Positions 32,967-40,647 of a DNA stretch of 64,000 bases are shown here, one piece after another. Numbering within the stretch: the first letter of the stretch is position 1; the number at the start of each line of letters is the position of its first letter. Source of the DNA: Kibdelosporangium philippinense (GTDB lineage: Bacteria; Actinomycetota; Actinomycetes; Mycobacteriales; Pseudonocardiaceae). The translations under genes were made by a program, and so were the position numbers. The notes beneath the pieces are model-generated. The model was given only the letters and a program-made list of their open reading frames with translations, searched no databases and had not been told where the DNA came from. Where the stretch lies: NCBI RefSeq assembly GCF_021390435.2, contig NZ_JAJVCN010000002.1, positions 1,798,001-1,862,000 of the forward strand, written 5' to 3'.

Positions 32967-35000
32967 ATGGCTCCGCTGCGCAGCTATGTGTCCGGCCGGT
33001 GGCACACGCCGGATGACGAAGGCGCGCCACTGCACGACGCGGTGACCGGCGAAGAGATCGCACGTGTTTCGTCGGCGGGCGTGGACATGGCGGCTGCGCT
33101 GGCCTATGGCCGTGACAAGGGCGCCGAGCTGCGTGCGATGACCTTCCATCAGCGCGCGGCGCTGCTCAAGGTCCTTGCCTCGTACCTCATGGAGCACCGT
33201 GACGAGCTCTACGCGCTGTCTCACCGCACGGGTGCGACCAAGGGCGACAACAAGTTCGACGTCGACGGCGGCATAGGAACGCTGTTCGGTTACTCCAGCA
33301 AGGGCCGTCGCGAGCTGCCTAACGACACGGTCTACGTCGACGGCAACGTCGAACCGCTCGGCAAGGGCGGCACGTTCCTCGCGCAACATATCTGCACGCC
33401 GCTGCACGGCGTCGCTGTGCAGATCAACGCGTTCAACTTCCCGGTATGGGGACCGATGGAGAAGTTCGCGCCCGCGTTCATCGCTGGTGTGCCGAGCCTG
33501 GTCAAACCGGCGAGCCAGACCGCGTACCTGACGGTCAAGCTGATCGAGCTGATCATCGAGTCCGGGATCCTGCCGGAAGGATCACTGCAGCTCGTGGCCG
33601 GTAGCGCCGGCGATCTGCTCGACCACCTCACCGAGCAGGACCTGGTGTCGTTCACCGGATCCGCCTCGACCGCGCAGCGCCTGCGTACGCACGAGAACAT
33701 CGTCCGCCGCTCGGTCCGGTTCAACGCCGAGGCCGACTCGCTGAACTGCTCGATCCTTGGCCCGGACGCGACGCCGGGCACGCCCGAGTTCGACCTGTTC
33801 GTCAAGCAGCTGGTCACCGAGATGACCGTCAAAGCGGGCCAGAAGTGCACCGCCATCCGGCGCGCGTTCGTCCCGACGGCGCTGCTGGACGATGTCGCCC
33901 AGGCCACCAGCGAGCGCCTTGCCAAGATCCAGGTCGGCAACCCGGCCAACCCGGACGTCCGGATGGGCGCGCTGGCGAGCCTGGAGCAGCGTGAGGAAGT
34001 CCGCCGGTCGCTGAAGGCCTTGCTGGAGGCCGGGCGGGTCGCGTTCGGTGACCCTGACCAGGTGTCCGTCGTGGACGCCGACGCCGAGCGTGGCGCGTTC
34101 ATCTCGCCAGTTCTGCTGGTGGCCGAAGATCCGAGCCAGGCACAGCCGCACGAGGTCGAGGCGTTCGGGCCTGTCAGCACGCTCATGCCGTACCGCGACA
34201 CGCAGCACGTCATCGAGCTCGCCGTGCGGGGCCAGGGCAGCCTCGCGGGATCGGTCGTCACCGCGGACACCGCTTTCGCGCGGGACGTCGTCATCGGCGT
34301 GGCGCCATGGCACGGCCGTCTCCTCGTCACCGACAACGAGAACGCCAAGGAGAACACTGGCCACGGCTCGCCGTTGCCCGGCTTGGTGCACGGTGGCCCG
34401 GGCCGCGCCGGTGGCGGCGAGGAGATGGGCGGCGTCCGTGGCGTGCTGCACCACATGCAGCGCACGGCCGTCCAGGGCAGCCCACGCGTGCTGAGCGCCG
34501 TGACCAACCGCTGGGTGCCCGGCACCGAACGGACCGAAGGCGAGCACCCGTTCCGTAAGCACCTTGAGGACCTGCGTCTGGGCGACACGGTCGTGGCGGG
34601 GCCGCGTGAAGTGACCATGGCCGACATCGAGCACTTCGCGGAGTTCACCGGCGACACGTTCTACGCGCACATGGACGAGGAAGCGGCCGCGGCCAACCCG
34701 TTCTTCGGCGGCCGCGTCGCGCACGGCTACCTCGTCGTGTCGTTCGCAGCGGGCCTCTTCGTTCAGCCAGACCCCGGTCCGGTGCTGGCCAACTACGGCC
34801 TGGAGAACCTGCGCTTCCTGACGCCCACGTTCCCCGGTGACTCGCTGACGGTCACCTTGACCGCGAAACAAATCACGCCACGCAACGACCAGGAGTACGG
34901 CGAGGTCCGGTGGGACGCCGACGTGACTAACCAAAAAGGCGAGTCCGTCGCGAAGTACGACGTCCTCACGCTCGTCGAGAAACGAGAGAAGTCGTCGTGA
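32967..35000 (+). CDS. paaZ: bifunctional oxepin-CoA hydrolase/semialdehyde dehydrogenase
   Basis: 677 residues from ATG 32967 (GGAGG 9 bases upstream). N-terminal aldehyde dehydrogenase (residues 1-520) with the catalytic Glu in NAEADSLN (about residue 255) and Cys in GQKCTAIRR (about 294), then a MaoC-type (R)-hydratase domain with FAEFTGDTFYAHMDEEAA and GGRVAHGYLVVS. This fusion is diagnostic for PaaZ: the hydratase opens oxepin-CoA and the dehydrogenase oxidises the resulting semialdehyde before it cyclises. First gene of the paaZABCDE operon; the stop overlaps paaA by GTGA. Confidence 0.95.
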   Translation: MAPLRSYVSGRWHTPDDEGAPLHDAVTGEEIARVSSAGVDMAAALAYGRDKGAELRAMTFHQRAALLKVLASYLMEHRDELYALSHRTGATKGDNKFDVDGGIGTLFGYSSKGRRELPNDTVYVDGNVEPLGKGGTFLAQHICTPLHGVAVQINAFNFPVWGPMEKFAPAFIAGVPSLVKPASQTAYLTVKLIELIIESGILPEGSLQLVAGSAGDLLDHLTEQDLVSFTGSASTAQRLRTHENIVRRSVRFNAEADSLNCSILGPDATPGTPEFDLFVKQLVTEMTVKAGQKCTAIRRAFVPTALLDDVAQATSERLAKIQVGNPANPDVRMGALASLEQREEVRRSLKALLEAGRVAFGDPDQVSVVDADAERGAFISPVLLVAEDPSQAQPHEVEAFGPVSTLMPYRDTQHVIELAVRGQGSLAGSVVTADTAFARDVVIGVAPWHGRLLVTDNENAKENTGHGSPLPGLVHGGPGRAGGGEEMGGVRGVLHHMQRTAVQGSPRVLSAVTNRWVPGTERTEGEHPFRKHLEDLRLGDTVVAGPREVTMADIEHFAEFTGDTFYAHMDEEAAAANPFFGGRVAHGYLVVSFAAGLFVQPDPGPVLANYGLENLRFLTPTFPGDSLTVTLTAKQITPRNDQEYGEVRWDADVTNQKGESVAKYDVLTLVEKREKSS

Positions 35001-35923
35001 ACCTCGAAGCAGACTTCAACACCACGATCGAGCGCGATCAGCGGATCGAGCCGCGTGACTGGATGCCTGAGGGCTATCGCAAGACGATGATCCGCCAGGT
35101 CGCGCAGCACGCCCACTCGGAAATCATCGGCATGCAGCCGGAAGGCGACTGGATCACGCGGGCGCCTTCGTTGCGCCGCAAGGCGATCCTGCTGGCCAAG
35201 GTGCAGGACGAGGCAGGCCACGGGCTCTACCTGTACTCGGCGGCCGAGACGTTGGGCGCCGACCGCACCGACCTGACCGAGCGCTTGATTGAAGGCAGGC
35301 AGAAGTACTCGTCGATCTTCAACTACCCGACCCTGACGTTCGCCGACGTCGGCGTGATCGGGTGGCTCGTCGACGGCGCCGCCATCTGCAACCAGGTCCC
35401 GCTCTGCCGTAGCTCGTACGGGCCATACGCGCGGGCGATGATCCGGATCTGCAAAGAGGAATCATTCCACCAGCGCCAGGGCTACGAGCTGCTGATGACC
35501 ATGATGCGTGGCACGCAGGCGCAGCGCGACATGGTGCAGGACGCGACCAACCGCTGGTGGTGGCCGTCGCTGATGATGTTCGGCCCGCCGGACGCCGAGT
35601 CGACCAACACCGCGCAGTCCATGGCGTGGAAGATCAAGCGGCACACCAACGACGAGCTGCGCCAGCGGTTCGTGGACATGAGCGTGCCGCAGGCTGAGAA
35701 ACTCGGCGTCACGCTGCCCGACCCGGATATGAAGTGGAACGCCGAGCGCGGCCACTACGACTTCGGCGAGATCGACTGGGCGCACTTCAAGGAAGTGGTC
35801 AGCGGGAACGGTCCGTGCAACGAGGTCCGGCTCACCCGGCGCCGCAAGGCACACGAGGACGGCCAGTGGGTGCGCGACGCGGCCGCCGCGTACGCCGCCA
35901 AGCACAAGGAGGCTGCGGCATGA
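34997..35923 (+). CDS. paaA: phenylacetyl-CoA 1,2-epoxidase subunit A
   Basis: 308-residue catalytic subunit of the bacterial multicomponent monooxygenase. Diiron ligands are visible as KVQDEAGHGLYLYS and RICKEESFHQRQGYE (two E-x2-H motifs). PaaA epoxidises phenylacetyl-CoA to the 1,2-epoxide in complex with PaaC, using electrons from PaaE. Overlaps paaZ and paaB by 4 bp each. Length and sequence are standard for the family. Confidence 0.96.
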   Translation: MNLEADFNTTIERDQRIEPRDWMPEGYRKTMIRQVAQHAHSEIIGMQPEGDWITRAPSLRRKAILLAKVQDEAGHGLYLYSAAETLGADRTDLTERLIEGRQKYSSIFNYPTLTFADVGVIGWLVDGAAICNQVPLCRSSYGPYARAMIRICKEESFHQRQGYELLMTMMRGTQAQRDMVQDATNRWWWPSLMMFGPPDAESTNTAQSMAWKIKRHTNDELRQRFVDMSVPQAEKLGVTLPDPDMKWNAERGHYDFGEIDWAHFKEVVSGNGPCNEVRLTRRRKAHEDGQWVRDAAAAYAAKHKEAAA

Positions 35924-36201
35924 ATGACTGGCCGTTGTACGAGGTTTTCGTGCGTGGGAAGCGTGGCCTCAACCACGTCCACGTCGGATCGCTGCGTGCC
36001 GCCGACGACGAGATGGCGGTCCACAACGCCCGCGATCTCTACACGCGCCGCAACGAAGGCGTGAGCATCTGGGTCGTGCGGGCCGACCACATCACCGCGT
36101 CCAGCCCGGACGAGAAGGATCCGTTCTTCGCGCCGAGCGGCGACAAGGTGTACCGGCACCCCACGTTCTATGACATTCCCGAAGACGTCCCCCACATGTG
36201 A
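35920..36201 (+). CDS. paaB: phenylacetyl-CoA epoxidase subunit B
   Basis: 93 residues. Small PaaB protein with the typical WPLYEVFVRGKRGLNHVHVG start and TFYDIPEDVPHM end. Bridges PaaAC dimers in the epoxidase complex without its own catalytic site. The ATG overlaps the paaA stop. Confidence 0.95.
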   Translation: MNDWPLYEVFVRGKRGLNHVHVGSLRAADDEMAVHNARDLYTRRNEGVSIWVVRADHITASSPDEKDPFFAPSGDKVYRHPTFYDIPEDVPHM

Positions 36202-36207
36202 GTCGAT

Positions 36208-37029
36208 ATGTCCTTTGACAACGCCTACGAGGCGCTTACCGAAGACAACGACGCCCGGTGGGCCTTCGGCACCGGGTTCGCCGATCCGTTGGCAGGCTTG
36301 GACACCACGGTTCCGTCCGGTCTGGACGCTGCCGAGCTCGCCCGTTCATGCCTGTGGCTCGGCGACGACGCCTTGATCATGTCGCACCGGCTGCAGGAAT
36401 GGGTCGCAGCGGCGCCGGAACTCGAGGACGAGGTCGCTTTGGCCAACATCGGCCTCGACCTGCTCGGCCAGGCCCGGCTGTTGCTGGCGCGCGCGGCCAA
36501 GGCCGATCCGTCGATCGTGCCGTCGGTTGCCCAGTCCGATGAGGACGCGCTGGCGTTTTTCCGTGACGCCGCGGACTTCCACAACGTCCGGCTGGTCGAG
36601 TTGGAGGGCGGCGACTTCGCGGTCTCGATGGCCCGGCTGCTGGTGTTCAGCACGTGGCGGCTGGCGCTCTTGCAGCGTCTGGTCGACTCGCCGGACCAGG
36701 TCCTCGCGGCGATCGCGGCCAAGGGCATCAAGGAACTGACCTACCACCGTGACTACGCGGCCCGCTGGGTCGTCCGGCTCGGCGACGGCACCGAGTTGTC
36801 GCACGAACGCATGCAAGCCGGGATCGACGCGGTGTGGCCGTACGTCGACGAGCTCTTCGATGACGACGCCTCGTTGCGCGAGGAGTTCGACGCGGTGATC
36901 GCGCAGGTCATGACCGCTGGCACGCTCAAGCAGCCACCCGTCCGCCCCGCGGCGCAGACCAGGTACCTGGAGCCGTTGCTGGCCGAAATGCAGAGCGTCG
37001 CCCGTGCCCACCCGGACGCGACATGGTGA
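36208..37029 (+). CDS. paaC: phenylacetyl-CoA epoxidase subunit C
   Basis: 273-residue structural subunit, a ferritin-like helical partner of PaaA that lacks most iron ligands. Recognisable blocks: CLWLGDDALIMSHRLQEW, ALANIGLDLLGQARLLL, ELTYHRDYAARWVVRLGDG. Six bases after paaB and overlapping paaD by 7 bp. Confidence 0.95.
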   Translation: MSFDNAYEALTEDNDARWAFGTGFADPLAGLDTTVPSGLDAAELARSCLWLGDDALIMSHRLQEWVAAAPELEDEVALANIGLDLLGQARLLLARAAKADPSIVPSVAQSDEDALAFFRDAADFHNVRLVELEGGDFAVSMARLLVFSTWRLALLQRLVDSPDQVLAAIAAKGIKELTYHRDYAARWVVRLGDGTELSHERMQAGIDAVWPYVDELFDDDASLREEFDAVIAQVMTAGTLKQPPVRPAAQTRYLEPLLAEMQSVARAHPDATW

Positions 37030-37511
37030 GCGCGCGTGCCGTCGCCGAGACGGTCACTGATCCCGAACTGCCCATGCTGACCCTGGCCGATCTGGGCGTC
37101 CTGCGTGACGTCGCAGAAACTTCGGATGGCGTGGTCGTGACCATCACGCCGACGTACACCGGTTGTCCCGCAATGGATGCGATGCGTGCCGACCTGTACT
37201 CGGCGCTGCACCAGGCCGGATTCGACTCGGTCGACGTTCGCACGGTGTTGTCGCCTGCGTGGACCACCGACTGGATCACGCCGTCCGGCCGGGACAAGCT
37301 GGCGTCGGCCGGGATCGCCCCGCCGAGCTCTGCGCCCCGCGGCAACGGCCTGATCCCGCTGACATTGACCGCACCACCGAAACGGGTCGCGTGCCCGCAA
37401 TGCGGCTCACTGGACACCGAGCTGTTGTCGGAATTCAGCGCCACAGCTTGCAAGGCGCTTCGGCGCTGCCAGGCGTGCGACGAACCGTTCGAACACGTCA
37501 AGGAGATCTGA
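37023..37511 (+). CDS. paaD: phenylacetate pathway protein D, iron-cluster maturation
   Basis: 162 residues. DUF59/MIP18 domain (TDPELPMLTLADLGVLRDV ... PTYTGCPAMD) followed by a C-terminal zinc-ribbon-like Cys pattern CPQCGS and CQACDEP. PaaD is needed for assembly of the Fe-S or diiron centre of the epoxidase system. The ATG at 37023 lies within the end of paaC. Confidence 0.93.
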   Translation: MVSARAVAETVTDPELPMLTLADLGVLRDVAETSDGVVVTITPTYTGCPAMDAMRADLYSALHQAGFDSVDVRTVLSPAWTTDWITPSGRDKLASAGIAPPSSAPRGNGLIPLTLTAPPKRVACPQCGSLDTELLSEFSATACKALRRCQACDEPFEHVKEI

Positions 37512-37512
37512 C

Positions 37513-38580
37513 GTGACCACTTCATTGCGCCGCACATTCCACAAGCTGACCGTGGCTCACGTGGAGCGCCTCACCGATGATGCCGTCGCGGTGACCTTCG
37601 ACGTGCCCGAGGAACTGGCGTCGGAGTACACCTTCCGCGCGGGCCAGTCGCTGACGTTGCGCCGGATCATCGACGGCCGCGACGAACGCCGCTCGTACTC
37701 GATCTGTGCCATGGTCGGCTTGAAACCTCGGATCGGCGTGCGTGAGGTGCCCGGCGGGGCGTTCTCGCCGTGGCTCGTGCACGAGGTCAAACCAGGCGAC
37801 ACCATCGAGGTACTGCCGCCCACCGGCGATTTCACGCCCGCTTCCACGCCTGCCCGGCACGTGCTGTTGGCCGCTGGCTCAGGAATCACGCCAGTGATGT
37901 CGATCTTGTCGACGGTGTTGCAGGACCCGGCCGCGAGCGCGGTCGTGCTCTACGGAAACCGCCGCACCAATACAGTTATGTTCGCGGACGAGCTCGCGGA
38001 TCTTAAGGATCGCTACACAGCGCGGATGGAGCTCGTGCACGTCCTGTCCCGTGAACCGCGGGAGGCCGAACTGTTCACCGGCCGCTTGGACGCGGCGAAA
38101 CTCCGGATCCTGCTGCCGATGCTGCTGCAGGTGTCCAAAGTGGATCACTGGTGGCTGTGCGGGCCGTTTGGCATGGTCACCGATGCCCGCGAAGTACTGA
38201 CCGAACTGGGTGTCCCGCGCGACCGTATCCACTTCGAACTGTTCTATGTGGAAGACGAGCCGCCTGAGCAGGTCCAGCACGTCGACCCTGGCACGACCGG
38301 GCCAAGCGCCGAAGTGACCGTCCGGCTCGATGGAAGGACCACCACCGCGGTCGTCGCCCGTGACACGACGTTGCTCGAAGGCGCCCAACGAGTCCGTCCG
38401 GACCTGCCGTTCGCCTGCAAGGGCGGGGTTTGCGGGACGTGCCGGGCCAAGGTGGTCAGCGGCAAGGTCCACATGCGCCGCAACTTCGCGCTGGAGGACG
38501 CGGAGGTCGACGCCGGATTCGTGGTCACCTGCCAGACCGTGCCCACTTCGGACGCTGTGGAGATCGACTTCGACCAGTGA
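37513..38580 (+). CDS. paaE: phenylacetyl-CoA epoxidase reductase subunit E
   Basis: 355 residues. FAD domain (RAGQSLTLRRIIDGRDERRSY, with Arg-x-Tyr-Ser), NADP-binding domain (LLAAGSGITPVMSILSTVL, GPFGMV) and a C-terminal plant-type 2Fe-2S ferredoxin (CKGGVCGTCRAK ... VVTCQT). Transfers electrons from NADPH to PaaAC. Last gene of the operon. PaaK, PaaH and PaaF are absent here, so the pathway is completed elsewhere in the genome. Confidence 0.95.
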   Translation: MTTSLRRTFHKLTVAHVERLTDDAVAVTFDVPEELASEYTFRAGQSLTLRRIIDGRDERRSYSICAMVGLKPRIGVREVPGGAFSPWLVHEVKPGDTIEVLPPTGDFTPASTPARHVLLAAGSGITPVMSILSTVLQDPAASAVVLYGNRRTNTVMFADELADLKDRYTARMELVHVLSREPREAELFTGRLDAAKLRILLPMLLQVSKVDHWWLCGPFGMVTDAREVLTELGVPRDRIHFELFYVEDEPPEQVQHVDPGTTGPSAEVTVRLDGRTTTAVVARDTTLLEGAQRVRPDLPFACKGGVCGTCRAKVVSGKVHMRRNFALEDAEVDAGFVVTCQTVPTSDAVEIDFDQ

Positions 38581-38735
38581 TCAGGGCCGGAATGGCCTGA
38601 TACGCGATCAGAGCCGGGCGTGCGGCACCGGCAGCCCACCGAGCGATCGAACGGAGCCTGTTCACTCTCTGCTATCAGCTCGGTAGTGCTTTCGGGCCAG
38701 CCATCGCCACCGGGCTGGTCGTGTGAAGGCACCGT

Positions 38736-38768
38736 GGTGGCGGGCTCAGCGAGGGCGAGCCCGCCACC
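38736..38768 (-). terminator. terminator of the NEW-repeat peptide gene
   Basis: 12-bp perfect stem GGTGGCGGGCTC / GAGCCCGCCACC with a 9-base loop, starting 13 bases after the stop codon of the leftward peptide gene (38782). Also positioned to stop read-through from the paa operon coming from the left. Confidence 0.85.
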
Positions 38769-38781
38769 TGGGGGAGCTACA

Positions 38782-38916
38782 TCAGCAAGCGGCCTTGACC
38801 GACCACTCGTTGCCGGTGAACCACTCGTTGCCCGCGATGAACCATTCATTCCCAGCGAACCACTCGTTGCCGGCGAACCATTCGTTCCCGCGCTGAACCC
38901 ATTCGTTGCCGTTCAC
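38782..38916 (-). CDS. 44-residue GNEW-repeat peptide, unknown function
   Basis: Not recognised. The GTG at 38916 has AGAGAGGAA 6 bases upstream, an excellent site; TGA at 38784-38782; a strong terminator follows. The product is almost entirely six copies of Gly-Asn-Glu-Trp (Asn at 4, 11, 17, 23, 30, 36), four of them followed by Phe, spaced by 6 or 7 residues, with a short SVKAAC tail ending in Cys44. Between copies the codons vary only silently in the core (GGC/GGG, AAC/AAT, GAA/GAG), the mark of selection on the protein. No signal peptide or membrane segment. Could be a RiPP-like precursor, a repeat-binding scaffold or a signalling peptide. Divergent from the diguanylate cyclase at 39035. 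Confidence 0.75.
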   Translation of the reverse strand: MNGNEWVQRGNEWFAGNEWFAGNEWFIAGNEWFTGNEWSVKAAC

Positions 38917-39034
38917 GGTCGTTCCTCTCTGTACACATCGGATCGGCACAAGACCCCCGACTGGCCGAAAGACACGGGTGACCTTGCCGATTACCGTTCA
39001 CCGGGTGACCCGCGTTCGAGATACGGGCCTGGTG
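38917..39034. promoter_or_regulatory. divergent promoter region between peptide and GGDEF genes
   Basis: 118 bp serving both genes. Contains two direct copies of CGGGTGACC (38975-38983 and 39002-39010, 27 bp apart). The second is extended to the perfect palindrome CGGGTGACCCG (39002-39012). Candidate binding sites for a shared regulator. No convincing -10/-35 pair was identified. Confidence 0.5.
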
Positions 39035-40396
39035 ATGAGTGTGAACCCCAGGCTGCGCTGGGTCTCGCCCCGAAAGTGGCGTCTCTGGTCGCTTCCGCGA
39101 GCCTCGCTGGCGTATGTGCTGGTCACGGACCTGGTGGCGGTCCTGGTCACGGTCATGGCGAGCTTGCATGTGAGCGTAAGTCGCACCGAATGGGTGTGGT
39201 TCGGAGTGCTCGCCGGAGCCTCGCTGCTGCATCTGGAAGCGGCTCGGAGCATCGAACGCAGGCGCGAACTGGCCGTCGAAGGCGTCCCGTACACGAACCT
39301 GAAGTCACTCTGGGTGTTCACCGGAGTCCTGCTGCTGCCGCTACCGCTCGTAGTCGCCCTCGTGGTGATCGCCTACACGTTCTGCTGGGCGCGCGTGTAC
39401 GGCCAGTTCATCTGGCATCGCAAGATCTTCTCCGCGGCCACGTTCATCCTGGCCAGCGCGTGTGCGTCGGCCGTACTGCGCGCCGGTGGCCTGGTCGACG
39501 CGCCACGGGTCCCGGTCGGGCCATGGTCACTGGTCATCGTCGTAGCGGCGGCCACGACCTGGTGGCTCATCAACTACGCGATGGTCGTCGGCGCAATCCT
39601 GCTGTCCTCGCCCGAGGCCACCGCACGCAGCGCGCTCGGCGACTTGTCCGACCAGCTCGTGGTCGCCGCCGCCCTCGGCCTTGGCATCGCGGTCGGCGCG
39701 CTGGAGGCGTCCAATCCGTGGGTTGTGCCGGTGCTGATGGTCACCGTGCTGGCTCTCCATCGCGACCTGCTGTTGCCGCAGTACCAGCGTCAGGCCCGGA
39801 CCGACGACAAGACCGGCCTCGCGGCGCCGACATTCTGGTCCCAAGTGGTGGACGCCGAACTGCGCCGGGCGCAGTTGGTGGGCGCGAACGTCGGCGTGCT
39901 GATGATGGACGTCGACAAGTTCAGCGAGATCAACAACAGCTATGGCCACCCGGCGGGCGATCAGGCTCTCCAAGCGGTCGTCCGAGTGGTCCGCTCCGAG
40001 ATCCGCCGCGGCGACCTGGCCGCGAGATGGGGCGGCGACGAACTCGCAGTCGTCCTACCCGGGACGAGCAGCACCGAACTGCTGTCGGTCGGCGAACGAA
40101 TCCGGCTGCGCCTGGCGCACACACCGGTGTCCATCACGCACGCCAAGACCGGCAAGACCATCGTGCTCGACGGCATCCGGGTGTCCATGGGCGCGGCCGT
40201 CTACCCGGATTCCGGTGTGGACGTCGACCGCCTGGTCCTGTCGGCCGACGCGGCTTTGTTGGCGGCCAAGGAAGCGGGCCGCAACCAGATCTGCCTGGCC
40301 AGGCCGAGCGAGAATGGCTCGGCTCCGGCTCCCGCGCCACCGGCCATTCCCTTACAGGCGAATCCGTTGCGCCGCCGCACGGACATCCCGTCCTGA
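39035..40396 (+). CDS. membrane-bound GGDEF diguanylate cyclase
   Basis: 453 residues from ATG 39035 (weak ribosome site; GTG 38978 is a longer alternative). N-terminal half has about six hydrophobic segments, a membrane sensor module not matched to a named MASE domain by eye. The C-terminal GGDEF domain carries DDKTGLAA, the active loop RWGGDELAVVLPG (GGDEL variant) and an intact product-inhibition site RRGD five residues before it. Should therefore make c-di-GMP at the membrane with feedback inhibition. In actinomycetes c-di-GMP controls development through BldD. No EAL domain. Ends with a Pro-rich tail. Divergent from the GNEW-repeat peptide. Confidence 0.88.
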   Translation: MSVNPRLRWVSPRKWRLWSLPRASLAYVLVTDLVAVLVTVMASLHVSVSRTEWVWFGVLAGASLLHLEAARSIERRRELAVEGVPYTNLKSLWVFTGVLLLPLPLVVALVVIAYTFCWARVYGQFIWHRKIFSAATFILASACASAVLRAGGLVDAPRVPVGPWSLVIVVAAATTWWLINYAMVVGAILLSSPEATARSALGDLSDQLVVAAALGLGIAVGALEASNPWVVPVLMVTVLALHRDLLLPQYQRQARTDDKTGLAAPTFWSQVVDAELRRAQLVGANVGVLMMDVDKFSEINNSYGHPAGDQALQAVVRVVRSEIRRGDLAARWGGDELAVVLPGTSSTELLSVGERIRLRLAHTPVSITHAKTGKTIVLDGIRVSMGAAVYPDSGVDVDRLVLSADAALLAAKEAGRNQICLARPSENGSAPAPAPPAIPLQANPLRRRTDIPS

Positions 40397-40406
40397 CCAG
40401 CCGATT

Positions 40407-40647
40407 CCTCGTTGTGCAGATGTAAGAGGCCTCATCCGGTTGTCATAAACGCCTGGTCAGCGGCGGGTTTTGGCGGGCGGGATTGATGTGCTTCCGACCT
40501 TGGGTTTTATCCTCGTACGAATGTAAGAGGCGCCATCCAAGTGTCAGAATCGCCTGGTCGGTGCTTGGCTCCGGCGGGTCGCGAGCGAGAATCTCCTGAC
40601 CTGGGGTTTCGCCTTTGTGCAAATGTCAGAGGTATTGGCCAGTTGCC
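40407..40647. repeat. 101-bp imperfect tandem repeat, 2.3 copies
   Basis: Anchor words recur at 40420, 40521 and 40623: ATGTAAGAGG, ATGTAAGAGG and ATGTCAGAGG. Each is followed by CATCC/GCCA, TGTCA/TGCCA and, in copies 1 and 2, CGCCTGGTC, and preceded by variants of CCTCGTTGTGCA. The period is 101-102 bp. The third copy runs into the stop codon of the AAA gene (40626). The rest of the units has diverged. Confidence 0.7.

Noticed and set aside
38581..38600. Terminator right after paaE
   Set aside because: TCAGGGCC/GGCCTGA can pair only with a bulge and a 5-base loop. The strong 12-bp stem at 38736-38768 is a better candidate.
38620..40425. 601-codon rightward open frame across the peptide gene and GGDEF gene
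   Set aside because: It is out of frame with the recognisable GGDEF protein over most of its length, is very Arg/Pro/Gly rich and has no ribosome site. The repeats it shows over 38790-38910 mirror the peptide gene on the other strand.
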